64,000 bases of DNA from assembly GCF_000379625.1 (NCBI RefSeq), contig NZ_KB903229.1, positions 228,247 through 292,246 of the forward strand. Direction: 5' to 3'. Below, one piece after another: positions 48,555-57,596 of the stretch. This DNA comes from Actinomycetospora chiangmaiensis DSM 45062 (GTDB lineage Bacteria; Actinomycetota; Actinomycetes; Mycobacteriales; Pseudonocardiaceae). Within the stretch, counting starts at the first letter, position 1. Each line of letters starts with the position of its first letter. The position numbers and the translations under genes were made by a program. Under the pieces are notes generated by a model. It made no database searches. It was not told where the DNA came from and saw nothing but the letters and a program-made list of their open reading frames with translations.

Positions 48555-49841
48555 ATGACCGCACCCGCTCCCATGGCCGAGCCCCGCTCCGCGGCGACTC
48601 CCGAAGCTCCCCAGGCCGTGCCCCGACCGGCCGTCGAGACCGCCGCGGGCGCCCCGGTGCTCGACGTCGTCGTCCCCGTCTACAACGAGGAGCGCGACCT
48701 CGGCCCGTGCGTCGAGCGCCTGCACGCCCACCTCGCGACGGCGTTCCCGTACCCGTTCCGCATCACCGTCGCGGACAACGCCTCGACCGACGGCACGCTC
48801 GTCGTCGCCCGCGAGCTCGCCGCGCGGTACGACGAGGTCGCCGTCGTCCACCTCGACGAGAAGGGCCGGGGCCGGGCGCTGCGGGCGGTGTGGTCGGCGT
48901 CCGACGCGCCGGTGCTCGCCTACATGGACGTCGACCTGTCGACGGACCTGAACGCGCTGCTCCCGCTGGTCGCGCCGCTGATCTCCGGGCACTCCGACCT
49001 GGCGATCGGCTCCCGGCTCTCGCGCACCTCCCGGGTGGTCCGCGGCGCGAAGCGCGAAATCATCTCCCGCTGCTACAACGTGATCCTGCGCGGCACGCTG
49101 CGGGCCCGCTTCTCGGACGCGCAGTGCGGGTTCAAGGCGATCCGGCGCGACGTCGCGCAGCGGCTGCTGCCGCTGGTCGAGGACACCGGCTGGTTCTTCG
49201 ACACCGAGCTGCTCGTGCTGGCCGAGCGCTCCGGGCTGCGCATCCACGAGGTGCCGGTGGACTGGGTCGACGACCCGGACTCCCGCGTCGACGTCGTCGC
49301 CACCGCGGTCGCCGACCTGCGGGGCGTCGCCCGCGTCGGGAAGGCCCTGGCCACCGGCGCCCTCCCCGTCGCGCAGCTGCGGCAGGAGTTCGGCCGTGGA
49401 CCCGTCGGCGAGGCGGACGAGACGGCCGGCGTCGCGCCGGGCATGACCGCGCAGATCGTGCGCTTCGCCGCCATCGGCATCGTCTCGACGGCCGCGTTCC
49501 TGCTGCTCTACTCGCTGTTCCGCACGGCCATGCCCGCCCAGGTGTCCAACCTGCTGGCGCTCGTGATCACCGCGGTCGGCAACACCGCCGCCAACCGCCG
49601 CCTCACGTTCGGCATCCGCGGCCGTCGGCACGCGGGCCGCAGCCAGGTCGAGGGCCTCGTCGTCTTCGGGCTCGGGCTGGTCCTGACGTCGGGCTCGCTC
49701 GCCCTGCTCGACGTCGTCGCGCCCGGGGCCTCGCACCCCGTCGAGCTGCTCACGCTCGTCGTCGCGAACCTCGTCGCGACCCTGCTGCGCTTCGTCGCCT
49801 ACCGCGCGTGGGTGTTCAACCCGCGTCGTCAGACCGCCTGA
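48555..49841 (+). CDS. GT2 glycosyltransferase fused to a GtrA membrane domain
   Basis: The 428-residue protein has an N-terminal GT2 domain (VVVPVYNEERDLG, DNASTDGT, MDVDLSTDL, AIGSRLSR, QCGFKAIRRDVA) like dolichyl-phosphate glycosyltransferases. The C-terminal GtrA domain has four membrane helices (about 300-425), including IGIVSTAAFLLLYSLF and NRRLTFG. It probably makes a polyprenyl-phosphate-linked sugar at the inner face and helps present it across the membrane. The GT39 gene that follows 87 bases later could use this donor. The ATG follows GGTGAGGAC. Confidence 0.83.
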   Translation: MTAPAPMAEPRSAATPEAPQAVPRPAVETAAGAPVLDVVVPVYNEERDLGPCVERLHAHLATAFPYPFRITVADNASTDGTLVVARELAARYDEVAVVHLDEKGRGRALRAVWSASDAPVLAYMDVDLSTDLNALLPLVAPLISGHSDLAIGSRLSRTSRVVRGAKREIISRCYNVILRGTLRARFSDAQCGFKAIRRDVAQRLLPLVEDTGWFFDTELLVLAERSGLRIHEVPVDWVDDPDSRVDVVATAVADLRGVARVGKALATGALPVAQLRQEFGRGPVGEADETAGVAPGMTAQIVRFAAIGIVSTAAFLLLYSLFRTAMPAQVSNLLALVITAVGNTAANRRLTFGIRGRRHAGRSQVEGLVVFGLGLVLTSGSLALLDVVAPGASHPVELLTLVVANLVATLLRFVAYRAWVFNPRRQTA

Positions 49842-49928
49842 CCCCGGGGTGGCAGCGCGTCGTCGCCGTCATCCCGTGGCCGCACCACCACATCGTCGAT
49901 CCGGCTCGCCAGGAGCATCCACCGCATC

Positions 49929-52013
49929 ATGAGCACCGTCGCCGACGCCCCCGCGTCGACCGCCACCGCGGAACCACCCGTCGTCGGGAAGGCCGGGACC
50001 GACCCGCGCTGGGTCCGGCCGACCTTCTGGGTCCTGCTCGCCGCCACCGCGGTGACCTACCTGTGGAACCTCGGTGCCTCGGGCTACGCCAACTCCTTCT
50101 ACGCCGCGGCCGTGCAGGCCGGGACGCAGTCGTGGAAGGCGTGGCTGTTCGGGGCGCTCGACGCCCCGGGCCTCATCACCGTCGACAAGCCCCCGGCCTC
50201 GATGTGGGTGATGGCGCTCTCCGGCCGGATCGTCGGGTTCTCGTCGTGGTCGATGCTGGTGCCGCAGGCGCTCATGGGCGTGGCGGCGGTCGCGCTCGTG
50301 TACGCGACGTGCCGACGCTGGTCGGGGCCCCGGACGGCGCTCGCGGCGGCGGCGCTGCTGGCGTTCATGCCCGTCGCCGCGCTGATGTTCAAGTTCAACA
50401 ACCCCGACGCGATGCTCGTGCTCTGCATGGTCGCCGCGGCGTACGTGACGGTGCGGGCGGTCGACGCCGCCGGCACGCGGGCCGGCACCTGGTGGCTGGT
50501 CGCGGCCGGGGCACTCGTCGGGCTCGGCTTCCTGACGAAGCAGCTGCAGGTCATGCTCGCTGTCCCCGGTCTGGCCCTCGTGTACGCGGTCGTCGCGCCG
50601 ACCACGGTGCGTCGACGGATCACCGACCTGCTGGCGGCCGGCGTCGCGATCGTCGTCTCCGCCGGCTGGTACGTCGCGCTCGTCGACCTGTGGCCGGCGT
50701 CCGACCGGCCCTACATCGGTGGGTCCACCGACAACTCGCTGCTCGAGCTCGCGGTGGGCTACAACGGCCTCGGGCGCATCCTCGGCTCGGACCGCGGCGG
50801 CCGCCCCGGCGGCGGGTTCCCGCGTGGTGGCGTGCCCGGTGGTGCACCGGCCGGCCTGCCCGGCGGGACGCCGCCCGGCGGTGGGTTCGGCCCCGGCGGC
50901 GGGGGCTTCGGCGGGTCACCGAGCCCCTGGCGGCTGCTGACCGCGGAGTTCTCCGGCAACGCCTCGTGGCTGCTCCCGGCGGGGATCGTCCTGCTGGTCG
51001 CCGGGCTGTGGTTCACGCGCCGCGCACCGCGGACCGACCGGACCCGCGGTCTGCTGCTCCTCGGCGGCGGGTGGCTGCTCGTCCACACCATCGTGTTCTC
51101 GGCGATGAGCGGGACCATCCACCCCTACTACACGCTCGCCCTGGCACCCGGCGTGGCGATCACCGCGGCCGCCGGGGCGTCGATCCTGTGGCGGGCCCGG
51201 GCCTCGGTCGTCGCTCGGATCGTGCTCGCCGTCGTCGTGCTCGGCACCGCCGCGTGGAGCGCCGTCGTCCTGACGCAGGCCGGGTCCCTGGCCTGGCTGC
51301 GCTGGGTCGCCGTCGTCGCCGGGGTGCTCGCCGCGGTCGGGCTGCTCCTGCCGCGCCTGACCACCCGCCGGCTCGGGGCCGTCGTCGTCGCCGTGCTGGC
51401 CCTGGTCGGGACGGTCGGCGCGTCCACCGCGTTCGCCGCCGTCACCGCGGTGACGCCGCACCAGGGGCCGATCGTCTCCGCGGGCGCGAACGGGACCGGG
51501 TTCCCGGGAGGCGGGATGCGTCGGCCCGGCGACCGGGCGGGCGCCGCGCGCGGTGGTTTCGAGGGGGAGCAGGCGTCGCCGCAGCTGGTCGCGCTGCTAC
51601 GGGGCGCGGGTACGCGCTGGGCGGCCGCGACGACCGGCGCGATGAGCCAGGCGCCGCTCCAGCTCGCCGCCGGCGTCCCGGTGATGGCCCTCGGGGGGTT
51701 CAGCGGCGGCGACCCGGCCCCGACCCTCGCCCAGTTCCAGGAGTACGTCGCCACCGGTCAGGTCCGCTACTACCTCGAGGGCGGGGGCCCCGGCGGATTC
51801 GGTGGTCCCGGCGGGCCCGGCCCGACGACGGGTCGGCCCGGCGCGGGCGCGACCCCCGGCACCGCGACGGGCGCCACGGGAACGACGGACCGCGGTGGCG
51901 AGCGCGCCGGTCGCGGCACCACCGGCGAGATCGCCACGTGGGTCGACGCCCACTTCACGAAGACCGACGTCGGCGGGAGGACCGTCTACGACCTGAGCCG
52001 TCCGCTCGCCTGA
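49929..52013 (+). CDS. GT39-family polytopic glycosyltransferase, copy 2
   Basis: The 694-residue membrane enzyme is a paralogue of the protein at 38105-40186 and matches it along the whole length. Shared stretches include SFYAAAVQAGTQSWKAWLFG-like loops, VDKPPASMWVMALSGRI and DLWPASDRPYIGGSTDNS. The homologous region after GRILG holds a longer Gly/Pro-rich insert (about 283-330) than the first copy. It ends in the same extracytoplasmic domain closing with GRTVYDLSRPLA. With the upstream GT2-GtrA gene it forms a donor-synthase and transferase pair. The acceptor may be wall polymer or secreted protein. Confidence 0.8.
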   Translation: MSTVADAPASTATAEPPVVGKAGTDPRWVRPTFWVLLAATAVTYLWNLGASGYANSFYAAAVQAGTQSWKAWLFGALDAPGLITVDKPPASMWVMALSGRIVGFSSWSMLVPQALMGVAAVALVYATCRRWSGPRTALAAAALLAFMPVAALMFKFNNPDAMLVLCMVAAAYVTVRAVDAAGTRAGTWWLVAAGALVGLGFLTKQLQVMLAVPGLALVYAVVAPTTVRRRITDLLAAGVAIVVSAGWYVALVDLWPASDRPYIGGSTDNSLLELAVGYNGLGRILGSDRGGRPGGGFPRGGVPGGAPAGLPGGTPPGGGFGPGGGGFGGSPSPWRLLTAEFSGNASWLLPAGIVLLVAGLWFTRRAPRTDRTRGLLLLGGGWLLVHTIVFSAMSGTIHPYYTLALAPGVAITAAAGASILWRARASVVARIVLAVVVLGTAAWSAVVLTQAGSLAWLRWVAVVAGVLAAVGLLLPRLTTRRLGAVVVAVLALVGTVGASTAFAAVTAVTPHQGPIVSAGANGTGFPGGGMRRPGDRAGAARGGFEGEQASPQLVALLRGAGTRWAAATTGAMSQAPLQLAAGVPVMALGGFSGGDPAPTLAQFQEYVATGQVRYYLEGGGPGGFGGPGGPGPTTGRPGAGATPGTATGATGTTDRGGERAGRGTTGEIATWVDAHFTKTDVGGRTVYDLSRPLA

Positions 52014-52147
52014 GGACGAGCGGTGCGAGCCGACGCGACGGTGCCCCGCCCCCCGGGACGCCGTCGCGTCGGCGTGCGCGGAGCGCGACCCGATACCCAC
52101 AGCCGGTACTCAGGTCGTATCCAGGGAGACGGCGCAGCATCGGGCGC

Positions 52148-52624
52148 ATGAGGTTCTCGTTGCGCTCCGGTCGGCACGGTGTCCCCCGCCCGCGGACGCC
52201 CGAGCCCGTCGTCCGGGAACCCCATCCGAGCGCTCCGCTCCCGATCGCACCGGCGAGCGACGACCGCCTGGTCGACGACGCCCCGGCGACCGTCGAGGTG
52301 GTCGCGTCCCGCTCGACGGCGCGGCTGCTCGGCGAGGTCACGCCGCCCACCTGGCGGGTGGTGGCCACCGACCGGCCGTCCCACCACCCGTGCGTCGACT
52401 TCGTCGTGCTGGTCGAGCCGGACCCGGCCGTGGTCGAGGACGTCATCGCCCGGCAGCCGGGTGCGGAGGTGGTGGTCCTGCTGGCCCGGCACGCCCCCAC
52501 CGAGCGGCTGGTGGCGATGCTCGACGCCGGCGTGTCGATCTGCCTGCGCGAGAGCCCGGCCCGCCTCGTCGCCGGGCACATGGTGGCCCGCCGGCGCCGG
52601 GGGCGGGCGCCCGTCCGGTTCTGA
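52148..52624 (+). CDS. unknown protein with receiver-like fold pattern
   Basis: I do not recognise this 158-residue protein with confidence. The first 65 residues are Pro/Arg-rich. The rest alternates strands and helices (VDFVVLVEPDPAVVEDVI, AEVVVLLARH, LVAMLDAGVSICLRESPARL), similar to a degenerate response-regulator receiver domain without the phospho-acceptor Asp constellation. It ends in a basic tail. It lies between the GT39 gene and a PAP2 phosphatase gene in the same direction but has a 134-base gap upstream. Confidence 0.45.
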   Translation: MRFSLRSGRHGVPRPRTPEPVVREPHPSAPLPIAPASDDRLVDDAPATVEVVASRSTARLLGEVTPPTWRVVATDRPSHHPCVDFVVLVEPDPAVVEDVIARQPGAEVVVLLARHAPTERLVAMLDAGVSICLRESPARLVAGHMVARRRRGRAPVRF

Positions 52625-52849
52625 GCGCGACCCGACCGGACCATGTCAGCGGCAGCGGGTGCCCGTGGAGTACCTCGCTGCCACTGACTTCCGCCCGCAG
52701 CCCTGGGACCTCGCCGACCTCGTCGCGGGCGACGTCGACGCCACGACCCGGGACGGCGCGGACAAACGTGATCGTTCTCGGGCACACGGCCCGCGCCTGG
52801 CGGTAGCCCTCTCACGTCATCCTCAGGTCCGGTGGGGACCCTGGGGACC

Positions 52850-53506
52850 ATGACCACCTTCGCGACGCGACCCACCGTCCCGCTGCACCCGGTCGTCCGG
52901 CGCGACGGGGGGTGGGCCGCGCGCGTGGTCGGCGGACTGGTGCTCGCGGTCCTCGGCGCGCTGGTCACGGCGGGGAGCTGGCTGCTGCTGGTCCGGTCCG
53001 GTTCGGGCCGGCGTCTCGACCACACGCTGATGGGCGCGGTCGAGCACCTCTTCGCCGGGGTGCGCTCCGAGGTGGTGGGCGTGCTCCAGCTGGTCAGCGT
53101 CGCGTCGGTCGGGCTCGCGCTCCTCGTGATCGCCGTGATCGGCCTGTCCCGACGACGGGTCGGTGCCGTCGGGGCCGCGATCGCGCTGGTCCTCGTGAGC
53201 CAGGCGATCACGCAGGGGCTCAAGGCCGTGCTGCCTGCCGAGGGGGCGACCGAGAACTCGCTGCCCAGCGGACACGTCACGGTGATCAGCGCGCTGGTGA
53301 TCGCGACCCTGCTCGTGCTGCCCGCGGCCCTTCGGTGGGTGGCGGGCGCGGTGGGCCTCGTCGTGATCGCCGGCGCCTCGGTCGCGGTGATGGCGGCCGG
53401 GTGGCACCGGCCGGGAGACGTGCTCGCGGCCTACGGGGTCATCGCGGCCGTCGTCGGGGGCCTGCTCGTGCTCGACGGGGTGCGCCGGGCCGTCGCTCGG
53501 CGCTGA
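52850..53506 (+). CDS. PAP2-family membrane phosphatase
   Basis: The 218-residue protein has five to six membrane helices and a partial PAP2 signature. The segments KAVLPA, NSLPSGHVTVISAL and MAAGWHRPGDVLAAY correspond to motifs 1, 2 (SGH) and 3 (HxxxDV). Family members dephosphorylate undecaprenyl pyrophosphate or phosphatidic acid on the outer side of the membrane. The first motif is weak (K-x-L-P rather than KX6RP), so activity is not certain. The upstream 225 bases hold no clear gene. Confidence 0.75.
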   Translation: MTTFATRPTVPLHPVVRRDGGWAARVVGGLVLAVLGALVTAGSWLLLVRSGSGRRLDHTLMGAVEHLFAGVRSEVVGVLQLVSVASVGLALLVIAVIGLSRRRVGAVGAAIALVLVSQAITQGLKAVLPAEGATENSLPSGHVTVISALVIATLLVLPAALRWVAGAVGLVVIAGASVAVMAAGWHRPGDVLAAYGVIAAVVGGLLVLDGVRRAVARR

Positions 53507-53531
53507 GCGCTCCCCTCGACCCCGTGGCAGC

Positions 53532-53572
53532 GAAGCGTCGTTGCTGTCGCCCAGTGACAGCAACGACGCTTC
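53532..53572. terminator. perfect 17-base-arm palindrome between convergent genes
   Basis: Arms gaagcgtcgttgctgtc (53532-53548) and its exact complement (53556-53572) flank a 7-base loop. Imperfect outer extensions pair at six of eight positions (53524-53531 with 53573-53580). One arm recurs alone at 1777-1793. It lies between the PAP2 gene and the convergent methyltransferase gene and probably terminates both. Confidence 0.75.
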
Positions 53573-53594
53573 CCTGTCACCGGGGGAGAAGGCC

Positions 53595-54338
53595 TCAGAC
53601 CGGCGCGCTCGCGTCGACGACGCGGATGCCGCCGAGCGAGCGCTCGGAGACGTCCGACCACCCGAGGTCGCGCAGCGCGCCCGAGAGCTCGCCGGGGCCG
53701 AAGAGCCGCGCCTGGCCCCAGCGGGCGAACACCTCGCTGAACGGCCGCAGCGGTCCCGGCGCGTGGGCGGGCACCGCGAACGCCGCCGCGCCCGCCGGGC
53801 GCAGCACCCGGGTGATCCCGGCGAGCGTCGTCATGAGGTCGGGCACCAGGTGCAGGCACAGCGAGCACGACACCGCGTCGACGGTCGCGTCGCGGAACGG
53901 CAGGACCATCGCGTCGACGCGGGCGAAGTCCACCTGCGCGAACGCGGTGGAGCGGGCGGCGCGCGCGAGCATCGACTCCGAGAGGTCCGCGCCGATCACC
54001 AGGCCGTCCCGGCCGACCGCGCGCGCGAGCCGGCGGGTCAGGGTCCCGGGCCCGCAGGCGAGGTCGAGCACCGTCTCCCCGCCGACGAGGCCGAGCCGGT
54101 CGTCGACCCGGTAGAAGGCCCGCAGGTTGCCCCCGCCGACCAGGCCCGGCACGTAGGCCTCGACGCGGTCACCGACGGCCAGCAGTCCGTCGTAGCCGCT
54201 CGCCCCGGACGCGCTCTCCCACGCGTCCTGGATGCGCCCCCGCGACCCCGGCCGACCCTGCACGAGATCGAGCCAGGGACCGGTCGTGTCCGCGGGTCGC
54301 TCGGCGAGCAGGGCCAGCAGCCGGTCCCGCGCGGTCAC
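53595..54338 (-). CDS. class I SAM-dependent methyltransferase
   Basis: The 247-residue protein has the SAM motif TVLDLACGPGTLTRRLA, VIGADLSESMLARA, VDAMVLPFRDATVDAVSC and RVLRPAGAAAFAVPAH, typical of Methyltransf_11/25 enzymes. It starts with GTG at 54338, overlapping the stop of the WS/DGAT gene by four bases, so the two are translated together. This suggests a lipid-related substrate, but no acceptor can be named. Confidence 0.78.
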   Translation of the reverse strand: MTARDRLLALLAERPADTTGPWLDLVQGRPGSRGRIQDAWESASGASGYDGLLAVGDRVEAYVPGLVGGGNLRAFYRVDDRLGLVGGETVLDLACGPGTLTRRLARAVGRDGLVIGADLSESMLARAARSTAFAQVDFARVDAMVLPFRDATVDAVSCSLCLHLVPDLMTTLAGITRVLRPAGAAAFAVPAHAPGPLRPFSEVFARWGQARLFGPGELSGALRDLGWSDVSERSLGGIRVVDASAPV

Positions 54339-55822
54339 GACGGTGCCGGGCCGTGCAGGGCGTGGAACTCCTCGACGATCAGGTCGACCAGGCGGCCGAG
54401 GTCCGGCACGAGCCGGGCGCACGACACCAGTCCGATGTCGACCGACCCGTCGTAGCTCTGCACCGTGATGTTCAGGCCCTGCCCGTCGGCGACCGCGCTC
54501 ACCGGGTAGTAGTGCCGAGCCCGCGCTCCGGCCATGTAGAGCGGCTCCTGCGGGCCGGGCACGTTCGAGATGATGACGTTGAACGGCACCAGGCCACGGG
54601 CCGCCGTCCGCGTGGTCACGCGGCTGATCAGCGTGGTGAGCGCCGGGACGCCGAGGCTCGCGCCCTCGGGGGCGAGCGAGCCCGGCGTCGCGCGGAACAA
54701 CGCCTTCGCGGTCTGCAGCGCCTGGTGCGCGGCGGACAGGCGTTCGAGGGGGTCCGCGATGTCCGTCGGGAGCGAGGCCACCGTCGCCGACACCCGGTTG
54801 GTCCACATGTCCGGCTCCTCGCCGGTGCGCAGCGAGACCGGGATCATCGCCGAGAGGGGGGCCGTGGGCAGGGCGTCGCGCTCGAGCAGGTAGGTGCGCA
54901 GCGCGCCCGCGCAGGCGGCGACGACGACGTCGTTGACCGTCGCGTCGTGGTCCTTCCCGGCCGCCTTGACCTCGTCGAGCGGCACCGAGCGCCGCGCGAA
55001 CCGGCGGTAGCGGCTGATGGGGGCGTTGAACACCGTCGCCGGAGCGGGCGTGGCCGGGAGGCGGGGCGACTCCGCGTCGGACTCCCGCGCGCGGCCGAGG
55101 TTGAGCACCGCGCCGAGCTGCCCGCGCAGGCTGTGGCGGATCCGGTCGGCGAGGTCGATGACGGCGGGGTGGCGGGTCGCGGCGGCGACCTGCTGCCCGG
55201 CCTGCGCGGCGAGCAGCAGCGCCCGTCCCGGCCGCTGCACGCCGTGCCACACCGCCCGGCCGAGCAGCCCCGGGTACGACGGCGGGTCCTCCGGGGTCCA
55301 GCGCCCGGCGTCGGCGGGGCGCTCCGCGTCCGGCACGTCGTCGAGCATCAGGGTGAGCAGCTCGGCGCCCGAGGCCCCGTCGACGGCCGAGTGGTGGACC
55401 ATCGTCAGCAGCGCGAACCGGCCGTGCGGGGACTCCTCGGTCGCGGCGAGGCCCTCGATCACGTGCGAGACCCACAGCGGGTGGTCGCGGTCCATCGGGC
55501 CCGCGATGAGGCGCCCGACGAGCTCGTCGAGCTGCTCGTCGGTGCCGGGCGGCGGCACCGCGGAGTGCCGGACGTGGAAGTCCAGGTCGAAGTCGGGGTC
55601 GGAGATCCAGTAGGGGTGGTCCAGGCCCAGCGGCACCTCGACCAGGCGTCGGCGCAGCGGCTCGAGCAGGTGCAGCCGGTCGGCGAGCTGCCGGCGCCAC
55701 GCCGTGAACGGCTCGTAGTCCGGGTCCGGCTTGTCGAACACCACGAGCTGGCTGACGTGGGTGAACTGGTGGTCGTCCTCGGCGGCGAGGAACACCGCGT
55801 CCAGACCCGACAACTGCTGCAC
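54335..55822 (-). CDS. wax ester synthase/diacylglycerol acyltransferase (WS/DGAT)
   Basis: The 495-residue enzyme esterifies diacylglycerol or long-chain alcohols with acyl-CoA to make storage lipid. The catalytic HHSAVDG motif (143-149) is intact, and the protein also shows NDVVVAACAGALR, PLSAMIPVSLR and FNVIISNVPGPQEPLYMAG. The length is typical. It is transcribed with a methyltransferase gene downstream. The 254-base upstream gap separates it from a divergent secreted-protein gene. Confidence 0.88.
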   Translation of the reverse strand: MQQLSGLDAVFLAAEDDHQFTHVSQLVVFDKPDPDYEPFTAWRRQLADRLHLLEPLRRRLVEVPLGLDHPYWISDPDFDLDFHVRHSAVPPPGTDEQLDELVGRLIAGPMDRDHPLWVSHVIEGLAATEESPHGRFALLTMVHHSAVDGASGAELLTLMLDDVPDAERPADAGRWTPEDPPSYPGLLGRAVWHGVQRPGRALLLAAQAGQQVAAATRHPAVIDLADRIRHSLRGQLGAVLNLGRARESDAESPRLPATPAPATVFNAPISRYRRFARRSVPLDEVKAAGKDHDATVNDVVVAACAGALRTYLLERDALPTAPLSAMIPVSLRTGEEPDMWTNRVSATVASLPTDIADPLERLSAAHQALQTAKALFRATPGSLAPEGASLGVPALTTLISRVTTRTAARGLVPFNVIISNVPGPQEPLYMAGARARHYYPVSAVADGQGLNITVQSYDGSVDIGLVSCARLVPDLGRLVDLIVEEFHALHGPAPS

Positions 55823-56076
55823 GCGTCTCCTCCCACCGGCGGTGTCCGGCAGGAGTGTGGTCGGCGCCGGGGACGAAGGCCAGTCGACCGGCGCGCGGTC
55901 ACCGAGAGCGAGATGCGCTCACGTTGCGTATCACCGGGACGGCCGCTCAAGAAATCCGACGGTCACCCGTAACGGTGGTGGGCCGGGCGCGTTAGGTGCT
56001 GTGAGTGGTCACGCCGCCGTGTGTCGGGGGACAGCGGCGGACCCGGAGACGATCCGCTCCCGGAGAGGAACCCCCC

Positions 56077-56667
56077 ATGGCCCGCGCCCGCCACGCCATG
56101 CGTGTGCACCCGCTGCGTTCCAAGGGCGTCGTCGTCGGCGTGCCCGTGGCGGCCGCGGTCGCGTTCGGCGCGCACTCGGTGCTGGGTGTCACGCCCCTCT
56201 CGGAGTCGCAGGACGCCCCCGTCGCGACGAGCGCCGCCCCGTCCGCGGCGCCGGTCCAGGCCTACGGCCTGTCGACCCCGCCGCCCACCACGCTCGACCT
56301 GCTCTCCGCGCCCGCGGCGCACCCGGCCGCACCCGGAGCGGGCACCTCGGCGGCCTCGGCGTCCTCGGCCGGCCGGAGCACCACGACGCCGATCGTCGCG
56401 AACCGGGCCGCCGGCCCGACGCAGGTCGTCCCGATCGCCGCGCCGGCGCCCGCGGCCGCCCCGGCCCCGTCGATGATGACCTTCTCCGGTGGCGGCGCGC
56501 CGCAGCAGGCGGAGCCTGCCGCCCCGCAGCCCGCGCCCCAGCAGGAGGCCGCGCCGCAGCAGCAGGCGGCGGCGTCCGACGGCGGGTCGCAGCAGTCCTC
56601 GGGCGGGTCGGCGCTCGGCCTCGACCTCGGCGTCGCGAAGGTCTCGGTGCTCTCGTTCGGGCAATGA
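56077..56667 (+). CDS. secreted or anchored low-complexity protein
   Basis: I do not recognise this 196-residue protein. A basic N-terminus (MARARHAMRVHPLRSKG) precedes a hydrophobic segment VVVGVPVAAAVAFGAHSVLG, likely a signal or anchor. The rest is rich in Ala, Pro, Gln and Ser with runs such as PAPQQEAAPQQQAAA and ends in a short hydrophobic strand, ALGLDLGVAKVSVLSFG. Composition suggests a disordered wall-associated protein. CGGAGAGGAA precedes the ATG. The TesB gene follows 37 bases later. Confidence 0.6.
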   Translation: MARARHAMRVHPLRSKGVVVGVPVAAAVAFGAHSVLGVTPLSESQDAPVATSAAPSAAPVQAYGLSTPPPTTLDLLSAPAAHPAAPGAGTSAASASSAGRSTTTPIVANRAAGPTQVVPIAAPAPAAAPAPSMMTFSGGGAPQQAEPAAPQPAPQQEAAPQQQAAASDGGSQQSSGGSALGLDLGVAKVSVLSFGQ

Positions 56668-56704
56668 TCGACCCGGGGATCGGCCTCCGGAAGGATGCCA
56701 GTCC

Positions 56705-57586
56705 ATGAGCAAGGCCCTCGACGAACTCGTCGGTGACGTCCTCGACCTCGAGGACATCGAGCGCGACATCTTCCGCGGCCGCAGTCCGCAGGAGTCGCTG
56801 CTGCGTGTCTTCGGCGGCCAGGTCGCCGCCCAGGCCATGGTGGCCGCCGGGCGCACGGTCGACGACGACCGCGTCGTGCACTCCCTGCACGGCTACTTCC
56901 TGCGCCCCGGCGACCCGTTCGCCCCGATCGTCTACGAGGTCGACCGGGCCCGCGACGGGCGGTCCTTCACGACCCGACGCGTCACCGCCGTGCAGCACGG
57001 CGAGACGATCTTCACGATGTCGGCGTCGTTCCAGCGCCCGGAGGAGGGCGTGGAGCACCAGGCGCCGATGCCGGAGACGCGTGGCCCCGAGGGGCTCGCC
57101 CGCCGCGACATGCCGCCGGTCCCGGTCGACCGCCCCGCCTTCACGACGACGGGGAAGGCGCTCACCTGGCCCCTCGACGTGCGCTACGTCGACCACGCGC
57201 CGTGGGACGACACCGTCGACCGGCCGCCCCGCAACCGCGTGTGGATCCGGGCCGACGGTGAGCTGCCCGACCCCGACGCTCCGGGCGGCCGGTTGCTCCA
57301 CGTCTGCGTCCTGACCTATGCCAGCGACCTCACGTTGCTCGAGGCCGCGGTGTTCCCGCACGTCCGAGGCGGTGCGGGGGCCCGGGACGTCAGCCTCGCG
57401 AGCCTCGACCACGCCGTCTGGTTCCACCGCCCGTTCCGCGCCGACGACTGGCTGCTCTACGTCCAGGAGTCGCCCAACGCGGGTGGCGGCCGCGGCCTCG
57501 CGTCCGGCCGGCTCTACCGCGAGGACGGCACCCTGGTCGCGAGCGTCGTGCAGGAGGGCCTCATCCGGCGTCGCCGGCCCGAGTAG
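56705..57586 (+). CDS. tesB: acyl-CoA thioesterase II
   Basis: The 293-residue protein has the double hotdog fold of TesB. The first half includes RVFGGQVAAQAMVAAGRTV and VHSLHGYFLRPGDP, and the second half LTYASDLTLLEAA, SLASLDHAVWFHRPFRADDWLLY and the active-site region with GRGLASGRLYREDG. It hydrolyses medium- and long-chain acyl-CoA in the cytoplasm. The length and start are typical. A large palindrome separates it from the convergent monooxygenase gene. Confidence 0.9.
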   Translation: MSKALDELVGDVLDLEDIERDIFRGRSPQESLLRVFGGQVAAQAMVAAGRTVDDDRVVHSLHGYFLRPGDPFAPIVYEVDRARDGRSFTTRRVTAVQHGETIFTMSASFQRPEEGVEHQAPMPETRGPEGLARRDMPPVPVDRPAFTTTGKALTWPLDVRYVDHAPWDDTVDRPPRNRVWIRADGELPDPDAPGGRLLHVCVLTYASDLTLLEAAVFPHVRGGAGARDVSLASLDHAVWFHRPFRADDWLLYVQESPNAGGGRGLASGRLYREDGTLVASVVQEGLIRRRRPE

Positions 57587-57596
57587 CACCGTCCCG

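Noticed and set aside
49857-49893. Further copy of the 53.5-kb palindrome before the second GT39 gene
   Set aside because: Only the segments tggcagcg and cgtcgt are shared, and gaps are needed to align the rest. It could be a decayed relative, but the similarity is too low to annotate.
52661-52852. Short plus-strand frame in front of the PAP2 gene
   Set aside because: About 60 residues with no similarity I can recognise, no ribosome binding site and overlap with the next start. Evidence is too weak to call a gene.
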